Source: Candidatus Omnitrophota bacterium (GTDB lineage Bacteria > Omnitrophota > Gorgyraeia > Duberdicusellales > 4484-171). Taken from it: 34,114 bases of DNA. The position numbers and the translations under genes are program-made. This document shows, in pieces, positions 15,407 to 25,094 of the stretch (the stretch's first letter is position 1; each line of letters starts with the position of its first letter). The stretch is from positions 1 to 34,114 of the forward strand of contig JAHISK010000075.1 of the NCBI GenBank assembly GCA_018818105.1, read 5' to 3'. Below the pieces are notes generated by a model. The model worked only from the letters and a program-made list of their open reading frames with translations, made no database searches and had not been told where the DNA came from.

Positions 15407-16294
15407 ATGAAGGTAGACGTTAAAAAATTGGATAAGTTGAAACGAGCAATAACAGTAGAAGTAAGCGGTGAGGATTTTTTAAAAGAAAAAAGGGATACAT
15501 TTACCGATATTGGTAAGAAATTAAAAGTTTCCGGATTTCGTCCGGGAACCGCGCCTTTAGATGTGTTGGAGAAGTATCATGGTACTACATTGAAAGAAGA
15601 GTTTTTAAAGAAAGTAATTCCGGGATATTATCAGAAAGCTATTGAAGAGACAAAGCTGTTTCCTGTTGTTATGCCGCGAATTTATGACGTAGAACTGTTA
15701 AAGGATAGAATGTTTTTTTCCGCGGAGTTTGAAGTAAAACCTGAAGTTGATGTGAAGGATGATGATTATATTGGAATTAAAGTTAAAGATTTAGAGGCAA
15801 AGGTTAAGGATGACGAAATTAAAAAAGTAGTAGATAACCTAAAAGGAGGAGTAAAGAAAGTTATTGAAAAAGATTTAGACGATGCTCAGATAGCGAATTG
15901 GGCGGGATACAGTAATTTTGATGTGTTTAAAGACGCGATTAGCGCTGAAATTAAAATTGAAAAGCTGCGCGATAGGAGAGTAAAAATAACTAATCAAATT
16001 ACCGCTCATCTTATAAAAGCCGTTAAGATAGAAGTTTCTAAAGAGGAAATCCAACGCCACCATAAAGAATTAGTGAATAGAGAAATATATAATTTGCAAA
16101 CAAGAGGGATTGGCGCGGCTGATATTGAAAAGTATAAGAAAGATATTGAGGAAAAATTAAAAGATATCGCTGAAAATGAAATAAAAGTGATTTATATATT
16201 AGAGGCGATAGCGAATAAAGAGAACATAAAAATTACTAATAACTTAGGGGAAGTTGTTCTGGGGTTTCTTTTTAGTAAGGCAAAATATACATAA
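15407..16294 (+). CDS. tig: Trigger factor lacking the PPIase domain
   Basis: A 295-residue chaperone. The N-terminal ribosome-binding domain is clear (VDVKKLDKLKRAITVEVSGE, then the loop VSGFRPGTAP in place of the common GFRKGKVP). After FEVKPEVDVKDDDYIGIKVK the chain runs straight into the C-terminal arm (LDDAQIANWAGYSNFDVFKD and following helices). The FKBP-like PPIase domain of about 90 residues that normally sits between them is absent, so the protein is about 130 residues shorter than usual. Chaperone activity does not depend on the PPIase domain in E. coli, so it may still work at the ribosome exit. GGAGGG at 15397-15402 supports ATG 15407 rather than 15395. clpP follows, the usual tig-clpP order. 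Confidence 0.85.
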   Translation: MKVDVKKLDKLKRAITVEVSGEDFLKEKRDTFTDIGKKLKVSGFRPGTAPLDVLEKYHGTTLKEEFLKKVIPGYYQKAIEETKLFPVVMPRIYDVELLKDRMFFSAEFEVKPEVDVKDDDYIGIKVKDLEAKVKDDEIKKVVDNLKGGVKKVIEKDLDDAQIANWAGYSNFDVFKDAISAEIKIEKLRDRRVKITNQITAHLIKAVKIEVSKEEIQRHHKELVNREIYNLQTRGIGAADIEKYKKDIEEKLKDIAENEIKVIYILEAIANKENIKITNNLGEVVLGFLFSKAKYT

Positions 16295-16327
16295 AAAAAT
16301 AATTTTAAAATTATAATAAACAACTCC

Positions 16328-16470
16328 CAAATTACAAACAATATACAATAAACAAAAGGAGAAAATAGATAAAGAAATATGTTGATAAATCTGGATTATT
16401 TTCGTTTGTGTATTGTATATTAGGTATTGTCTATTGTTTGTAATTTGTTTATTGACTATTGTTTATTTTT
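16328..16470. repeat. 23-bp inverted repeat with heptamer array, unit TATTGTN
   Basis: 16328-16350 and 16425-16447 are inverted repeats with 22 of 23 positions agreeing. The right side contains 7-bp units TATTGTA, TATTAGG, TATTGTC, TATTGTT (16411-16438) and, after an 11-base offset, TATTGAC, TATTGTT, TATTTTT (16450-16470). It fills the gap between the trigger factor gene and clpP. Confidence 0.75.
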
Positions 16471-16502
16471 GACAATACCATAACTAATAAGGGAGGTATG
16501 AT

Positions 16503-17111
16503 ATGAACGGACAGACGTATGTTCCTATGGTAATTGAGCAGACGGGGCATATTGAGCGCGCTTACGATATTTATTCCCGCCTTCTTAAAGACAGGATAAT
16601 TTTTATTGGAACACCTATTGATGATAATGTTGCTAATGTGGTAATGGCGCAAATGTTATTTTTGCAGATGGAAGATGTAAGTAAGGATATAAATATTTAT
16701 ATAAATTCTCCAGGCGGAGTGATAACTGCAGGATTGGCCATATATGATACAATGCAGTTTGTTAAGTGTGATGTGTCAACTTATTGTGTTGGTCAAGCCG
16801 CTTCTATGGGGGCGTTACTTCTTTGTGCTGGGGCTAAAGGGAAACGGTTTGTGTTGCCTAATTCTAGAATTATGATTCATCAACCGTGGGGTGGCGTTCA
16901 AGGAACAGCCACAGATATTTCTATACAAACTAACGAAATTCTGCGTTTAAGAGAAAAGGGTAATGAAATTTTAGCGAAACATACCGGACAAAAAATCGAA
17001 AAGATAAAAACAGATACCGATAGAGATTATTTCATGAGCGCCCAAGAAGCAAAAGTATATGGAATTGTTGATCAAGTTGTGAGTAACGTTGATAATACAA
17101 AGAACAAATAG
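16503..17111 (+). CDS. clpP: ATP-dependent Clp protease proteolytic subunit
   Basis: A 202-residue ClpP of normal length. Catalytic residues are visible: Ser101 in [11 protein letters not shown], His126 in [10 protein letters not shown] and Asp175 in [12 protein letters not shown]. The N-terminal residues [20 protein letters not shown] form the handle region and may include a short propeptide. It forms the 14-mer that degrades proteins delivered by ClpX or ClpA. clpX is not next to it here: the gene is followed by a hairpin leader and then serine biosynthesis. GGGAGG with a 7-base spacer precedes the ATG. Confidence 0.95.
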   Translation: MNGQTYVPMVIEQTGHIERAYDIYSRLLKDRIIFIGTPIDDNVANVVMAQMLFLQMEDVSKDINIYINSPGGVITAGLAIYDTMQFVKCDVSTYCVGQAASMGALLLCAGAKGKRFVLPNSRIMIHQPWGGVQGTATDISIQTNEILRLREKGNEILAKHTGQKIEKIKTDTDRDYFMSAQEAKVYGIVDQVVSNVDNTKNK

Positions 17112-17128
17112 TAATCTGTGAAGTATTT

Positions 17129-17226
17129 GCCCCGTGATCTCGCTTTGCTCGAAACGGGGCTTAATTCGACTAGACGCTTTTTCTTCGCCTGCGGCTTGAA
17201 AAAACGTAAGTCTCATTAAGGAGGCA
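17129..17226 (+). promoter_or_regulatory. Two-hairpin leader upstream of the class V aminotransferase
   Basis: Hairpin I pairs GCCCCGT (17129-17135) with ACGGGGC (17154-17160) across an 18-base loop containing GATCTCGCT. Hairpin II is TTTTTC...GCC-TGC-GGC...GAAAAA (17178-17203), enclosed by AGAC/GTCT. The element ends CATTAAGGAGG, the Shine-Dalgarno sequence of the next gene. A homologous arrangement precedes hppA (22844-22950). It could be a terminator for clpP, a cis-regulatory RNA or a dispersed repeat; the conserved link to the ribosome-binding site favours a leader. Confidence 0.5.
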
Positions 17227-17230
17227 TAAA

Positions 17231-18364
17231 ATGAAACGAAAAGTGTTAATGACGCCAGGGCCATCACCAGTTCCATCTTTTATTAGGGAAGCCTTATCTC
17301 AGGAAATAATGCATCATCGAACTGACGCGTTTCGAAAAATTTTAAAAGAAGTTAATGATGGGTTAAAAGAAATCTTTTGCACGTCGAATCCAGTTATTAC
17401 CGCGGCTTCCTCTGGAACAGGAGTAATGGAAGCGGCTGTTTGTAATTTATTTTCTAAGGAAGATACGGTTGTGGCGATATGCGGCGGAAAGTTCGGCGAA
17501 CGGTGGGCTGAAATCGCGAAGAGTTATTCGCTGAATGTTATTCAGATGAATGTGCCATGGGGACAATCTCCTTCTATCGAAGAGCTAAATAATATATTAG
17601 ATAGTAATAAAGAAATTAAAGGCGTACTTACTACTCTTTGTGAAACGTCTACGGCGACGGTCTATGACATAGAGGCTATTGGGAAAATTACTAAGGAGAA
17701 AGACGTATTACTTATTGTCGATGCGATTAGCGGATTAGGTCAGGAAGTTTTCTATCCTGATAAATGGGGTGTGGACGTAGTTGTTAGCGGGTCTCAAAAA
17801 GGGATGATGCTGCCGCCGGGATTAGCTTTTATAAGTATAAGCGTGAAGGCGAAACAGGCTTTAAATAATTCTGATCTTCCTAAATATTATTTTGATTTAA
17901 AGAAAGCATTAAAGAGTTATGAGAAGGACGATACTCCTTTTACTCCTGCAGTTTCTTTAATCGTAGGTTTAAGGTGCGCTATTAGCGCGATAAAAGAAGA
18001 AGGTATCGAAGCTCGATGGAAGAAGTTTGCTAAGATGGCGCAAGCGGCAGGCGCGGCCGCGCAGGCTTTAGGGTTAGAATGTTTTTCAAAACGTCCGTCA
18101 AATTCTGTTACAGCGATTTGTGCTCCTACTTCAGTTAAGTCTAGCGATATAGTGAAAAAGTTACGAAATGAGTATGGGTTAAGTATTGCTGGGGGACAGG
18201 GTGATGTTAAGGATAAAATTTTTCGTATCGCGCACATGGGGTGGATAAATGAGCAGGATTTGATTATGTGTTTTTCTTTGTTAGAAAAAGCGTTAATAGA
18301 TTTAGGGTATAAATTTAAGTTAGGTGTTTCGTTAGCGCGCATAGAGGAGGTTATCTATGGATAA
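17231..18364 (+). CDS. Class V aminotransferase, probable serine-pathway enzyme
   Basis: A 377-residue PLP enzyme of the serine-glyoxylate/alanine-glyoxylate aminotransferase group. MTPGPSPVP, HHRTDAF, SSGTGVMEAAVCNL, DAISGLGQE and the PLP lysine K190 in SGSQKGMMLPPG are the family motifs. It overlaps serA by 8 bases. In lineages without the standard SerC, a class V aminotransferase next to serA (for example in Thermotoga and methanogens) is thought to make phosphoserine, so this is likely to transaminate 3-phosphohydroxypyruvate. Alanine-glyoxylate aminotransferase is the alternative. Translation starts after CATTAAGGAGG, the end of a structured leader. Confidence 0.85.
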   Translation: MKRKVLMTPGPSPVPSFIREALSQEIMHHRTDAFRKILKEVNDGLKEIFCTSNPVITAASSGTGVMEAAVCNLFSKEDTVVAICGGKFGERWAEIAKSYSLNVIQMNVPWGQSPSIEELNNILDSNKEIKGVLTTLCETSTATVYDIEAIGKITKEKDVLLIVDAISGLGQEVFYPDKWGVDVVVSGSQKGMMLPPGLAFISISVKAKQALNNSDLPKYYFDLKKALKSYEKDDTPFTPAVSLIVGLRCAISAIKEEGIEARWKKFAKMAQAAGAAAQALGLECFSKRPSNSVTAICAPTSVKSSDIVKKLRNEYGLSIAGGQGDVKDKIFRIAHMGWINEQDLIMCFSLLEKALIDLGYKFKLGVSLARIEEVIYG

Positions 18365-19940
18365 GATTTTGGTGTCTGATAAGTTATCGGATGAAGGTGT
18401 GAAAATTTTAAAGGACGCGGGGTTTGCCGTGGACTGTAAATATAAGTTATCTGTTGATGAACTTAAGAAAATAATCGGAGAATACAAAGGGATTGTTATT
18501 AGAAGTGAAACACAGCTAAGCAGTGAAATAATTGAACACGCTCATAATTTGAAAGTTATTGGTCGGGCCGGTGTAGGATTAGATAATGTGGATATAGCGG
18601 CGGCTACAAAAAAAGGGATAATTGTTATGAACGCGCCGGGCGGGAACACTATTTCTACTTGTGAACAGGCGTTCGCGCTTATGCTTGCCTCGGCAAGGAA
18701 TATTCCTTTTGCCTACAGTTCATTAAAACAGAAAAAATGGGAAAGGTCTAAATTTAAAGGGGTCGAATTATATTCTAAGGTTTTAGGCGTAGTCGGGTTC
18801 GGACGAATTGGTAAGGAAGTATCAAAACGAGCGTTATCGTTTGGTATGGAGGTTTTGGTGTATGATCCATTTATTTCAAGCGATGTCGCGGAAAAGTTCG
18901 GAGTTAAGTTAGTGGATTTGAACCAGCTGCTTAAATCTGCTGATTTTATAACTATTCATACACCGTTAACGAAAGAAACAAAAAGTCTAATTTCTGATAA
19001 GGAATTAGAAATGATGAAATCAAAAGCCTTTATTATTAATTGCGCGCGGGGCGGTGTTGTTGATGAAGACGCGTTATACCGCGCGTTGAAGGATAAAAAA
19101 ATAGCGGGAGCGGCGTTAGATGTTTTTTCTAAAGAACCGCCGTTAGATTCGAAATTGCTGGAATTAGACAATATTGTTGTTACTCCTCATTTAGGCGCGT
19201 CAACTGAAGAAGCTCAGATAAATGTGGCCATAGAAATCGCTCATTGCATAAAAGACGCCTTGCTTGGTAAGGCGATAAGGAATGCCGCTAATTATGTTCA
19301 AATTGAACCGGAAACGTACAAAGTTCTTGGACCGTATTTTGATCTTTGTGAGAAGATGGGCAAATTTGTTGTTCAACTTATTGAGGGAAGAGTTAAGGAC
19401 ATAAAAATATCTTTTTTAGGTGAGATTTCTTCATATAAAGTGGATATTGTAACAGCGGCGTTTGTTAAAGGGTTTCTCTCTAATATGTTAGAAGAACAAA
19501 ACGTTAATTATATCAACGCGTTAGAAATTGCTAAGGAAAGAGGCATAAAAATAAAACAAATCAAAATTAGAGAGGAAGAGGAATACGTGAATTCGGTAAG
19601 GGTAAAGGTTACTACCGACAAAAAAGAACAGATTTTAGAAGGAACTCTTTTTGCTAATAAAGAGGCAAGATTTGTGAAGATGGATGATATTTATATTGAA
19701 GTTGCTCCTTCGTCGCATATGTTAGTAATTAACAATCAGGATAAACCGGGAGTCATTGGGTTTTTAGGGACAGTTCTTGGCGCGCATAAAATAAATATAG
19801 CAGGAATGAGTTTAGGTAGAAGAGGGTTGGAAGGAACAGCTTTGACTATTCTTAATTTGGATAATCCGTTAAATGACAATGTAATAAAAGAAATCCAGGC
19901 TAATCCAAGCATTATTTCGTTAAAAGGGGTTAATCTGTAA
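18357..19940 (+). CDS. serA: D-3-phosphoglycerate dehydrogenase, long form
   Basis: A 527-residue enzyme oxidising 3-phosphoglycerate, the first step of serine synthesis. The N-terminal half has IGRAGVGLDNVDI, the NAD-binding GVVGFGRIGKEV, the catalytic Arg in NCARGGVVDE, Glu in DVFSKEPP and His in TPHLGAST. It is the long type with an intervening domain (about 320-450) and a C-terminal ACT domain starting near MLVINNQDKPGVIGFLGTVL, which usually binds serine for feedback inhibition. The gene overlaps the aminotransferase by 8 bases, so both are made together. An AGACTGA heptamer array begins 4 bases after the stop. Confidence 0.95.
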   Translation: MDKILVSDKLSDEGVKILKDAGFAVDCKYKLSVDELKKIIGEYKGIVIRSETQLSSEIIEHAHNLKVIGRAGVGLDNVDIAAATKKGIIVMNAPGGNTISTCEQAFALMLASARNIPFAYSSLKQKKWERSKFKGVELYSKVLGVVGFGRIGKEVSKRALSFGMEVLVYDPFISSDVAEKFGVKLVDLNQLLKSADFITIHTPLTKETKSLISDKELEMMKSKAFIINCARGGVVDEDALYRALKDKKIAGAALDVFSKEPPLDSKLLELDNIVVTPHLGASTEEAQINVAIEIAHCIKDALLGKAIRNAANYVQIEPETYKVLGPYFDLCEKMGKFVVQLIEGRVKDIKISFLGEISSYKVDIVTAAFVKGFLSNMLEEQNVNYINALEIAKERGIKIKQIKIREEEEYVNSVRVKVTTDKKEQILEGTLFANKEARFVKMDDIYIEVAPSSHMLVINNQDKPGVIGFLGTVLGAHKINIAGMSLGRRGLEGTALTILNLDNPLNDNVIKEIQANPSIISLKGVNL

Positions 19941-19943
19941 ATG

Positions 19944-19999
19944 AGACAGAAGACTGAAGACTGAAGACGGAAGACTGAGGACGGAAGGCTGAAGGAGAA
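19944..19999. repeat. Heptamer array, unit AGACTGA (8 copies)
   Basis: Eight 7-bp units: AGACAGA, AGACTGA, AGACTGA, AGACGGA, AGACTGA, GGACGGA, AGGCTGA, AGGAGAA. The last unit contains AGGAG and directly precedes the small open frame at 20000. Confidence 0.9.
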
Positions 20000-20134
20000 G
20001 TGAGGAATACTGTGTTACCGGAATGTTTTAGCAATACAGATTGTTTTTCTAAAAAAGATTTTAGCGCGGAATGTCAGAATTCTGGAAAAAAATCTGCTAG
20101 TTGTGTTTATCATATTACTGATAAGGTTAGATAA
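20000..20134 (+). CDS. Possible small Cys-rich protein (44 aa)
   Basis: A 44-residue open frame beginning with GTG (20000; a second GTG at 20012 would give 40 residues). It contains four cysteines in ECFSNTDCFSKKDFSAEC and, 9 residues later, SCVYH: spacing C-X5-C-X9-C-X9-C. That regular spacing suggests a small metal-binding or disulphide-stabilised protein, although I do not recognise the family. AGGAG at 19993-19997 is too near to the first GTG (2 bases) and rather far from the second (14). It lies between serA and a homocitrate-synthase-like gene. It may be a chance frame; homologues would be the test. Confidence 0.35.
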   Translation: MRNTVLPECFSNTDCFSKKDFSAECQNSGKKSASCVYHITDKVR

Positions 20135-20176
20135 TATAAATAATTTGTTTTTACAGATTCAATAAGGAGGTAATTT

Positions 20177-21412
20177 ATGCCAAAAATTTATATTGTTGAT
20201 GTTACGAATCGTGATGGGGTTCAGACTTCACGGATATGTTTATCGAAACTGCAAAAAACAATGATTAATCTTTTCCTTGATGAAATGGGGGTTTTTCAGA
20301 GTGAATTCGGGTTTCCTACGACTAATCATGAGCTTAATTATCTAAATGCTAATTTAAAACTAGTTGAGAAGAAAATTCTTAAGCATCTTCGGCTTTCAGG
20401 ATGGGTGAGGGCCATAAAGGGGGATGTTGAAACGGCATTTAAAAACGCGCCGTCTATAAAGTACTTAAATCTTTCTATTTCTACGTCTGACCAGATGATT
20501 AAGCATAAGTTTCAGGGTAAGATAGATTATAAAGGAGTTATAAAGAGTATGAGTCAATCTGTGGGGGTGGCTAAAAAGTTAGGCGCTCAGGCCCTGGGAG
20601 TTAATGCTGAAGATGCTTCCCGCTCTAGGATTGAGTATTTAGTTGAGTTTGCCCAAGCGGCAAAAGATGCTGGCGCTGACCGGTTAAGGTATTGTGATAC
20701 ATTAGGGTTTGATACTCCTAGTTCTATTTACGATAGAATATCGCAAATTTTAGAGAAAGTAAAAATTCCTATAGAAATCCATTGCCATAATGATTTAGGT
20801 CTAGGCGTTGCCTCATCTGTTGCTGGAGCTCAAGCCGCTATAGATAGTGGTGTAGACGTTTATATTAATACGTGCGTAAATGGGGTTGGGGAGAGAGCCG
20901 GGAACGCCGATTTAATAAGCGTTATATTAGCATTCAAGTATGGCAGCGGGTTAAAAAAGTATAAAATAGATGATCGCATAAATTTAAAGAAAGCATGGAA
21001 AATAAGTAAATATGCTTCATACGCGTTTGGGATTCCTATCGCGATAAATCATCCGGGAGTAGGGGCTAACGCGTTTGCTCATGAGTCAGGTATCCATGCT
21101 GATGGCGCGTTAAAGGATCGAAGAAATTATGAATTGTATGATTATGAAGAATTAGGAAGAGGGGAATTGGAGGTTATTGATACAGGCCGAAATATTACTG
21201 TTGGAGAATATTCAGGTATAAAGGGTTTTAGAAACGTGTATGATAAGTTAGAGATTAAATTTAAAGATGATAAAGAAGCACGCAAAATTTTAGAGCTTGT
21301 GAGGTATGCTAACGTTCATAATCAAAAATCGTTAGTTGATAGAGAATTGAAATTTTTGGCAAGACATCCCGATATAGCAAAAATGATTTTTACTATGGAA
21401 CCTAGAATTTAA
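20177..21412 (+). CDS. Homocitrate/isopropylmalate synthase family enzyme
   Basis: A 411-residue DRE-TIM metallolyase-type acyltransferase. VTNRDGVQ carries the catalytic Arg and metal Asp; IHCHNDLGLGVA carries the metal His pair; NTCVNGVGERAGNADL is the next metal motif, and HESGIHADG in the C-terminal part holds the catalytic base region. The family condenses acetyl-CoA with a 2-oxo acid. The closest pattern to my knowledge is homocitrate synthase (NifV/AksA-like), but 2-isopropylmalate or citramalate synthase cannot be excluded. It lacks the long LeuA C-terminal regulatory domain (length about 410, not 510), so feedback control by leucine is unlikely. A strong AAGGAGG precedes the ATG. No leuBCD or nif gene is nearby. 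Confidence 0.75.
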   Translation: MPKIYIVDVTNRDGVQTSRICLSKLQKTMINLFLDEMGVFQSEFGFPTTNHELNYLNANLKLVEKKILKHLRLSGWVRAIKGDVETAFKNAPSIKYLNLSISTSDQMIKHKFQGKIDYKGVIKSMSQSVGVAKKLGAQALGVNAEDASRSRIEYLVEFAQAAKDAGADRLRYCDTLGFDTPSSIYDRISQILEKVKIPIEIHCHNDLGLGVASSVAGAQAAIDSGVDVYINTCVNGVGERAGNADLISVILAFKYGSGLKKYKIDDRINLKKAWKISKYASYAFGIPIAINHPGVGANAFAHESGIHADGALKDRRNYELYDYEELGRGELEVIDTGRNITVGEYSGIKGFRNVYDKLEIKFKDDKEARKILELVRYANVHNQKSLVDRELKFLARHPDIAKMIFTMEPRI

Positions 21413-21417
21413 CTTGT

Positions 21418-21458
21418 CTACCCTATCGGGTTGTCAGACTCGCGAAGAGGGATTGTAG
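21418..21458. repeat. CTAC/GTAG-bounded imperfect palindrome
   Basis: The 41 bases after the homocitrate-synthase-like gene start CTACCCT and end AGGGATTGTAG. The ends pair except for a 3-base bulge, and an inner ACCCTATCGGGT can fold. It resembles the other GTAG-foot palindromes in the window. Confidence 0.45.
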
Positions 21459-21479
21459 AAACTTATTATTTAATTTTAG

Positions 21480-22796
<1,317 letters not shown>

Positions 22797-22843
22797 TTAC
22801 GGGTTTTGGTTTTACCTTAAAAAATTAGAATATTAATAATATA

Positions 22844-22950
22844 GTCATGTGATCTTGCTGAGGCTTGAAACGTGGCTTCTCGATACACCTTGATAGGGTA
22901 TTAAAAGGAAGTCGGGAAATTCTCCGCCTAAGGCGGATCATTAAGGAGGA
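22844..22950 (+). promoter_or_regulatory. Two-hairpin leader upstream of hppA
   Basis: Hairpin I pairs GTCATGT (22844-22850) with ACGTGGC (22870-22876) through G-C, T-G, C-G, A-T, T-G, G-C, T-A, with a loop starting GATCTTGCT. Hairpin II is TCCGCC-TAA-GGCGGA (22923-22937). It ends CATTAAGGAGG like the leader at 17129. Against that copy, the fourth stem pair has changed from C-G to A-T, and others to wobbles, so pairing is kept. Confidence 0.5.
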
Positions 22951-22955
22951 TTAGA

Positions 22956-25055
22956 ATGGATTTGGCAACGGTGCTCATTATAGTTTTTGTTAGTTCAATT
23001 CTTTCAATAGGGTTCGCGTTAGTGCTTATAAAATGGCTATTTAAACAGTCGCAAGGCACATCAAAAATGAAGGAGATTTCATCTTATATTCAAGAAGGGG
23101 CGTGGAGTTATCTTAAACAGCAGTATAAGGTGGTTGGCATATTTTTTGCTATTGTTTTTTGTCTTCTTCTATTTATGGCATATAAAAATTTGCTTTCTAT
23201 TTTTGTGCCGTTTGCTTTTTTTACGGGAGGATTTTGGTCGGCTCTTTGCGGCTTTATTGGGATGTTTGTCGCTACCAGGACTAACGCTCGCACGACAAAC
23301 GCGGCGAGTAAGAGTCTTAATCGCGGACTTAAAGTTGCTTTTGGCGGCGGCATGGTTATGGGCTTAATGGTAGTAGGGTTAGGCCTTTTTGATTTAGTTT
23401 TATGGTTCGCGGTTTTAAAATGGTGTTTTGCTCATAATATTTTATCTTCTGGTTTCGATGAGTTAACTACGATTACGCAGACAATGCTTTGTTTTGGTAT
23501 GGGGGCGTCTAGTTACGCTCTTTTTGCCCGTGTCGGCGGCGGTATATACACAAAAGCTGCTGATGTAGGGGCTGATTTAGTTGGTAAAGTTGAGGCAGGT
23601 ATCCCTGAAGATGACCCTCGAAATCCGGCTGTAATTGCTGATCTAGTGGGCGATAATGTTGGAGATGTAGCAGGGATGGGCGCGGATTTATATGAGTCAT
23701 ATGTTGGGTCTATTGTTGCTACAATGGCGTTAGCAGCAGCTGCCGGGTTAGGATTTAAAGGAGTAGCCTTTCCTATGGTTATCGCTTCGGCAGGAGTTCT
23801 TGCTTCTATCATAGGATTTTTTCTTGTGGGAACTAAACGGGAGGGGCATAAAGATTTAATCAACGCCTTACGCAGAGGGGTATTTTCTTCCGCGGGGATT
23901 ATCGTTGGCGCTTCAGCTGCTATTGTTTGGTTTTTGTTTGGCAAAGAATACTGGGGAATATGGGGATCTGTGATTTCAGGATTAATAGCGGGAGTTCTTT
24001 TAGGCATTGTTACTGAATATTTTACTTCGACCTCATTTTCTCCTACAAGAAAACTTGCAAAAAGCGCGTTAACTGGTCCGGCGACACTTATTATTAGCGG
24101 AATGTCCTTAGGCATGGTGTCTACGGCGCTTCCTATTCTGCTTATTTGCGCGGCAGTATTTTTTAGCTTCTATTTCGCGGGAGGATTTTCTAATTATGGT
24201 GTAGGGTTGTATGGTATAGGTATTGCCGCTGTTGGGCTTCTTTCAACGTTAGGGATAACTTTAGCCTCAGACGCTTATGGGCCTATTGCTGATAACGCGG
24301 GAGGCATTGCCCAGATGGCTAATTTAGATAAATCCGTACGTAAGCGTACAGATCAGCTGGATTCTTTAGGTAATACAACAGCAGCTACGGGAAAAGGATT
24401 TGCTATTGGCAGCGCGGCATTGACGGCTTTAGCATTGATTGTAGCGTACAAAGAGAGGGTAGAGTTATCTGGCGTGACATTAGACTTATCGTTGTTAGAT
24501 ATAAAACTTCTTATTGGTTTATTTATCGGGGGAGTAATGCCGTTTATTTTTTGTTCTTTAACGCTTGGTGCTGTAGGTCAAGCGGCTGAGTCTATTGTTC
24601 AGGAAGTAAGAAGGCAGTTTAAAGAGATAAAAGGACTCCTAATCGGGCAAGGTCAAGCGGATTATTCTACATGTGTTAAAATAACGACCGCGGCGGCTCA
24701 ACGTAAAATGATTTTACCGGCTCTTTTAGCGATAATCGCGCCGATAGCGGTTGGTTTATTATTGGGCGCGGAAGCGGTAGCTGGTTTATTAGTGGGATCG
24801 CTTATTTCAGGGTTTGTTTTAGCGGTAATGATGGCTAATTCCGGAGGAGCTTGGGATAACGCCAAGAAGTATATTGAAGAAGGCAATTTAGGCGGAAAAG
24901 GGTCTGACGCTCATAAAGCGGCGGTAGTCGGTGATACTGTAGGTGATCCGTTTAAAGATACTTCAGGACCTTCACTGAATATTCTTCTTAAACTTATGTC
25001 TATGGTTTCGATTGTGTTTAGTCAGTTTATTCTTACATATTCTATTTTGAAATAG
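22956..25055 (+). CDS. hppA: Membrane-bound ion-pumping pyrophosphatase
   Basis: A 699-residue integral membrane protein with about 16 transmembrane helices. The pyrophosphate site is clear: GGGIYTKAADVGADLVGKVE, IADLVGDNVGDVAGMGADLY, and the C-terminal DNAKKYIE and GDTVGDPFKDTSGPS. The motif GNTTAATGKGFAIGSA has Ala where potassium-independent enzymes have Lys, so it should be potassium-dependent. GADLYESYVGSI places the gate Glu in the position seen in sodium-pumping members, instead of the proton-type GSDLFGSYAE; sodium transport or mixed sodium/proton transport is likely. It recovers energy from pyrophosphate and supports a low-energy, probably anaerobic life style. Its leader resembles that of the serine aminotransferase. 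AAGGAGGA precedes the ATG. Confidence 0.95.
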   Translation: MDLATVLIIVFVSSILSIGFALVLIKWLFKQSQGTSKMKEISSYIQEGAWSYLKQQYKVVGIFFAIVFCLLLFMAYKNLLSIFVPFAFFTGGFWSALCGFIGMFVATRTNARTTNAASKSLNRGLKVAFGGGMVMGLMVVGLGLFDLVLWFAVLKWCFAHNILSSGFDELTTITQTMLCFGMGASSYALFARVGGGIYTKAADVGADLVGKVEAGIPEDDPRNPAVIADLVGDNVGDVAGMGADLYESYVGSIVATMALAAAAGLGFKGVAFPMVIASAGVLASIIGFFLVGTKREGHKDLINALRRGVFSSAGIIVGASAAIVWFLFGKEYWGIWGSVISGLIAGVLLGIVTEYFTSTSFSPTRKLAKSALTGPATLIISGMSLGMVSTALPILLICAAVFFSFYFAGGFSNYGVGLYGIGIAAVGLLSTLGITLASDAYGPIADNAGGIAQMANLDKSVRKRTDQLDSLGNTTAATGKGFAIGSAALTALALIVAYKERVELSGVTLDLSLLDIKLLIGLFIGGVMPFIFCSLTLGAVGQAAESIVQEVRRQFKEIKGLLIGQGQADYSTCVKITTAAAQRKMILPALLAIIAPIAVGLLLGAEAVAGLLVGSLISGFVLAVMMANSGGAWDNAKKYIEEGNLGGKGSDAHKAAVVGDTVGDPFKDTSGPSLNILLKLMSMVSIVFSQFILTYSILK

Positions 25056-25094
25056 TGTAGTATAGAATCTTTCTCCATAGTAAGGTGGTTTAAA

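Noticed and set aside
17917-18342. A 141-residue open frame opposite the aminotransferase
   Set aside because: It lies wholly opposite conserved class V aminotransferase coding sequence and has no motif.
23513-24115. A 200-residue open frame opposite hppA
   Set aside because: It is the antisense of a conserved membrane pyrophosphatase region, is Pro/Ala/Thr-rich without domains and has no start signals.
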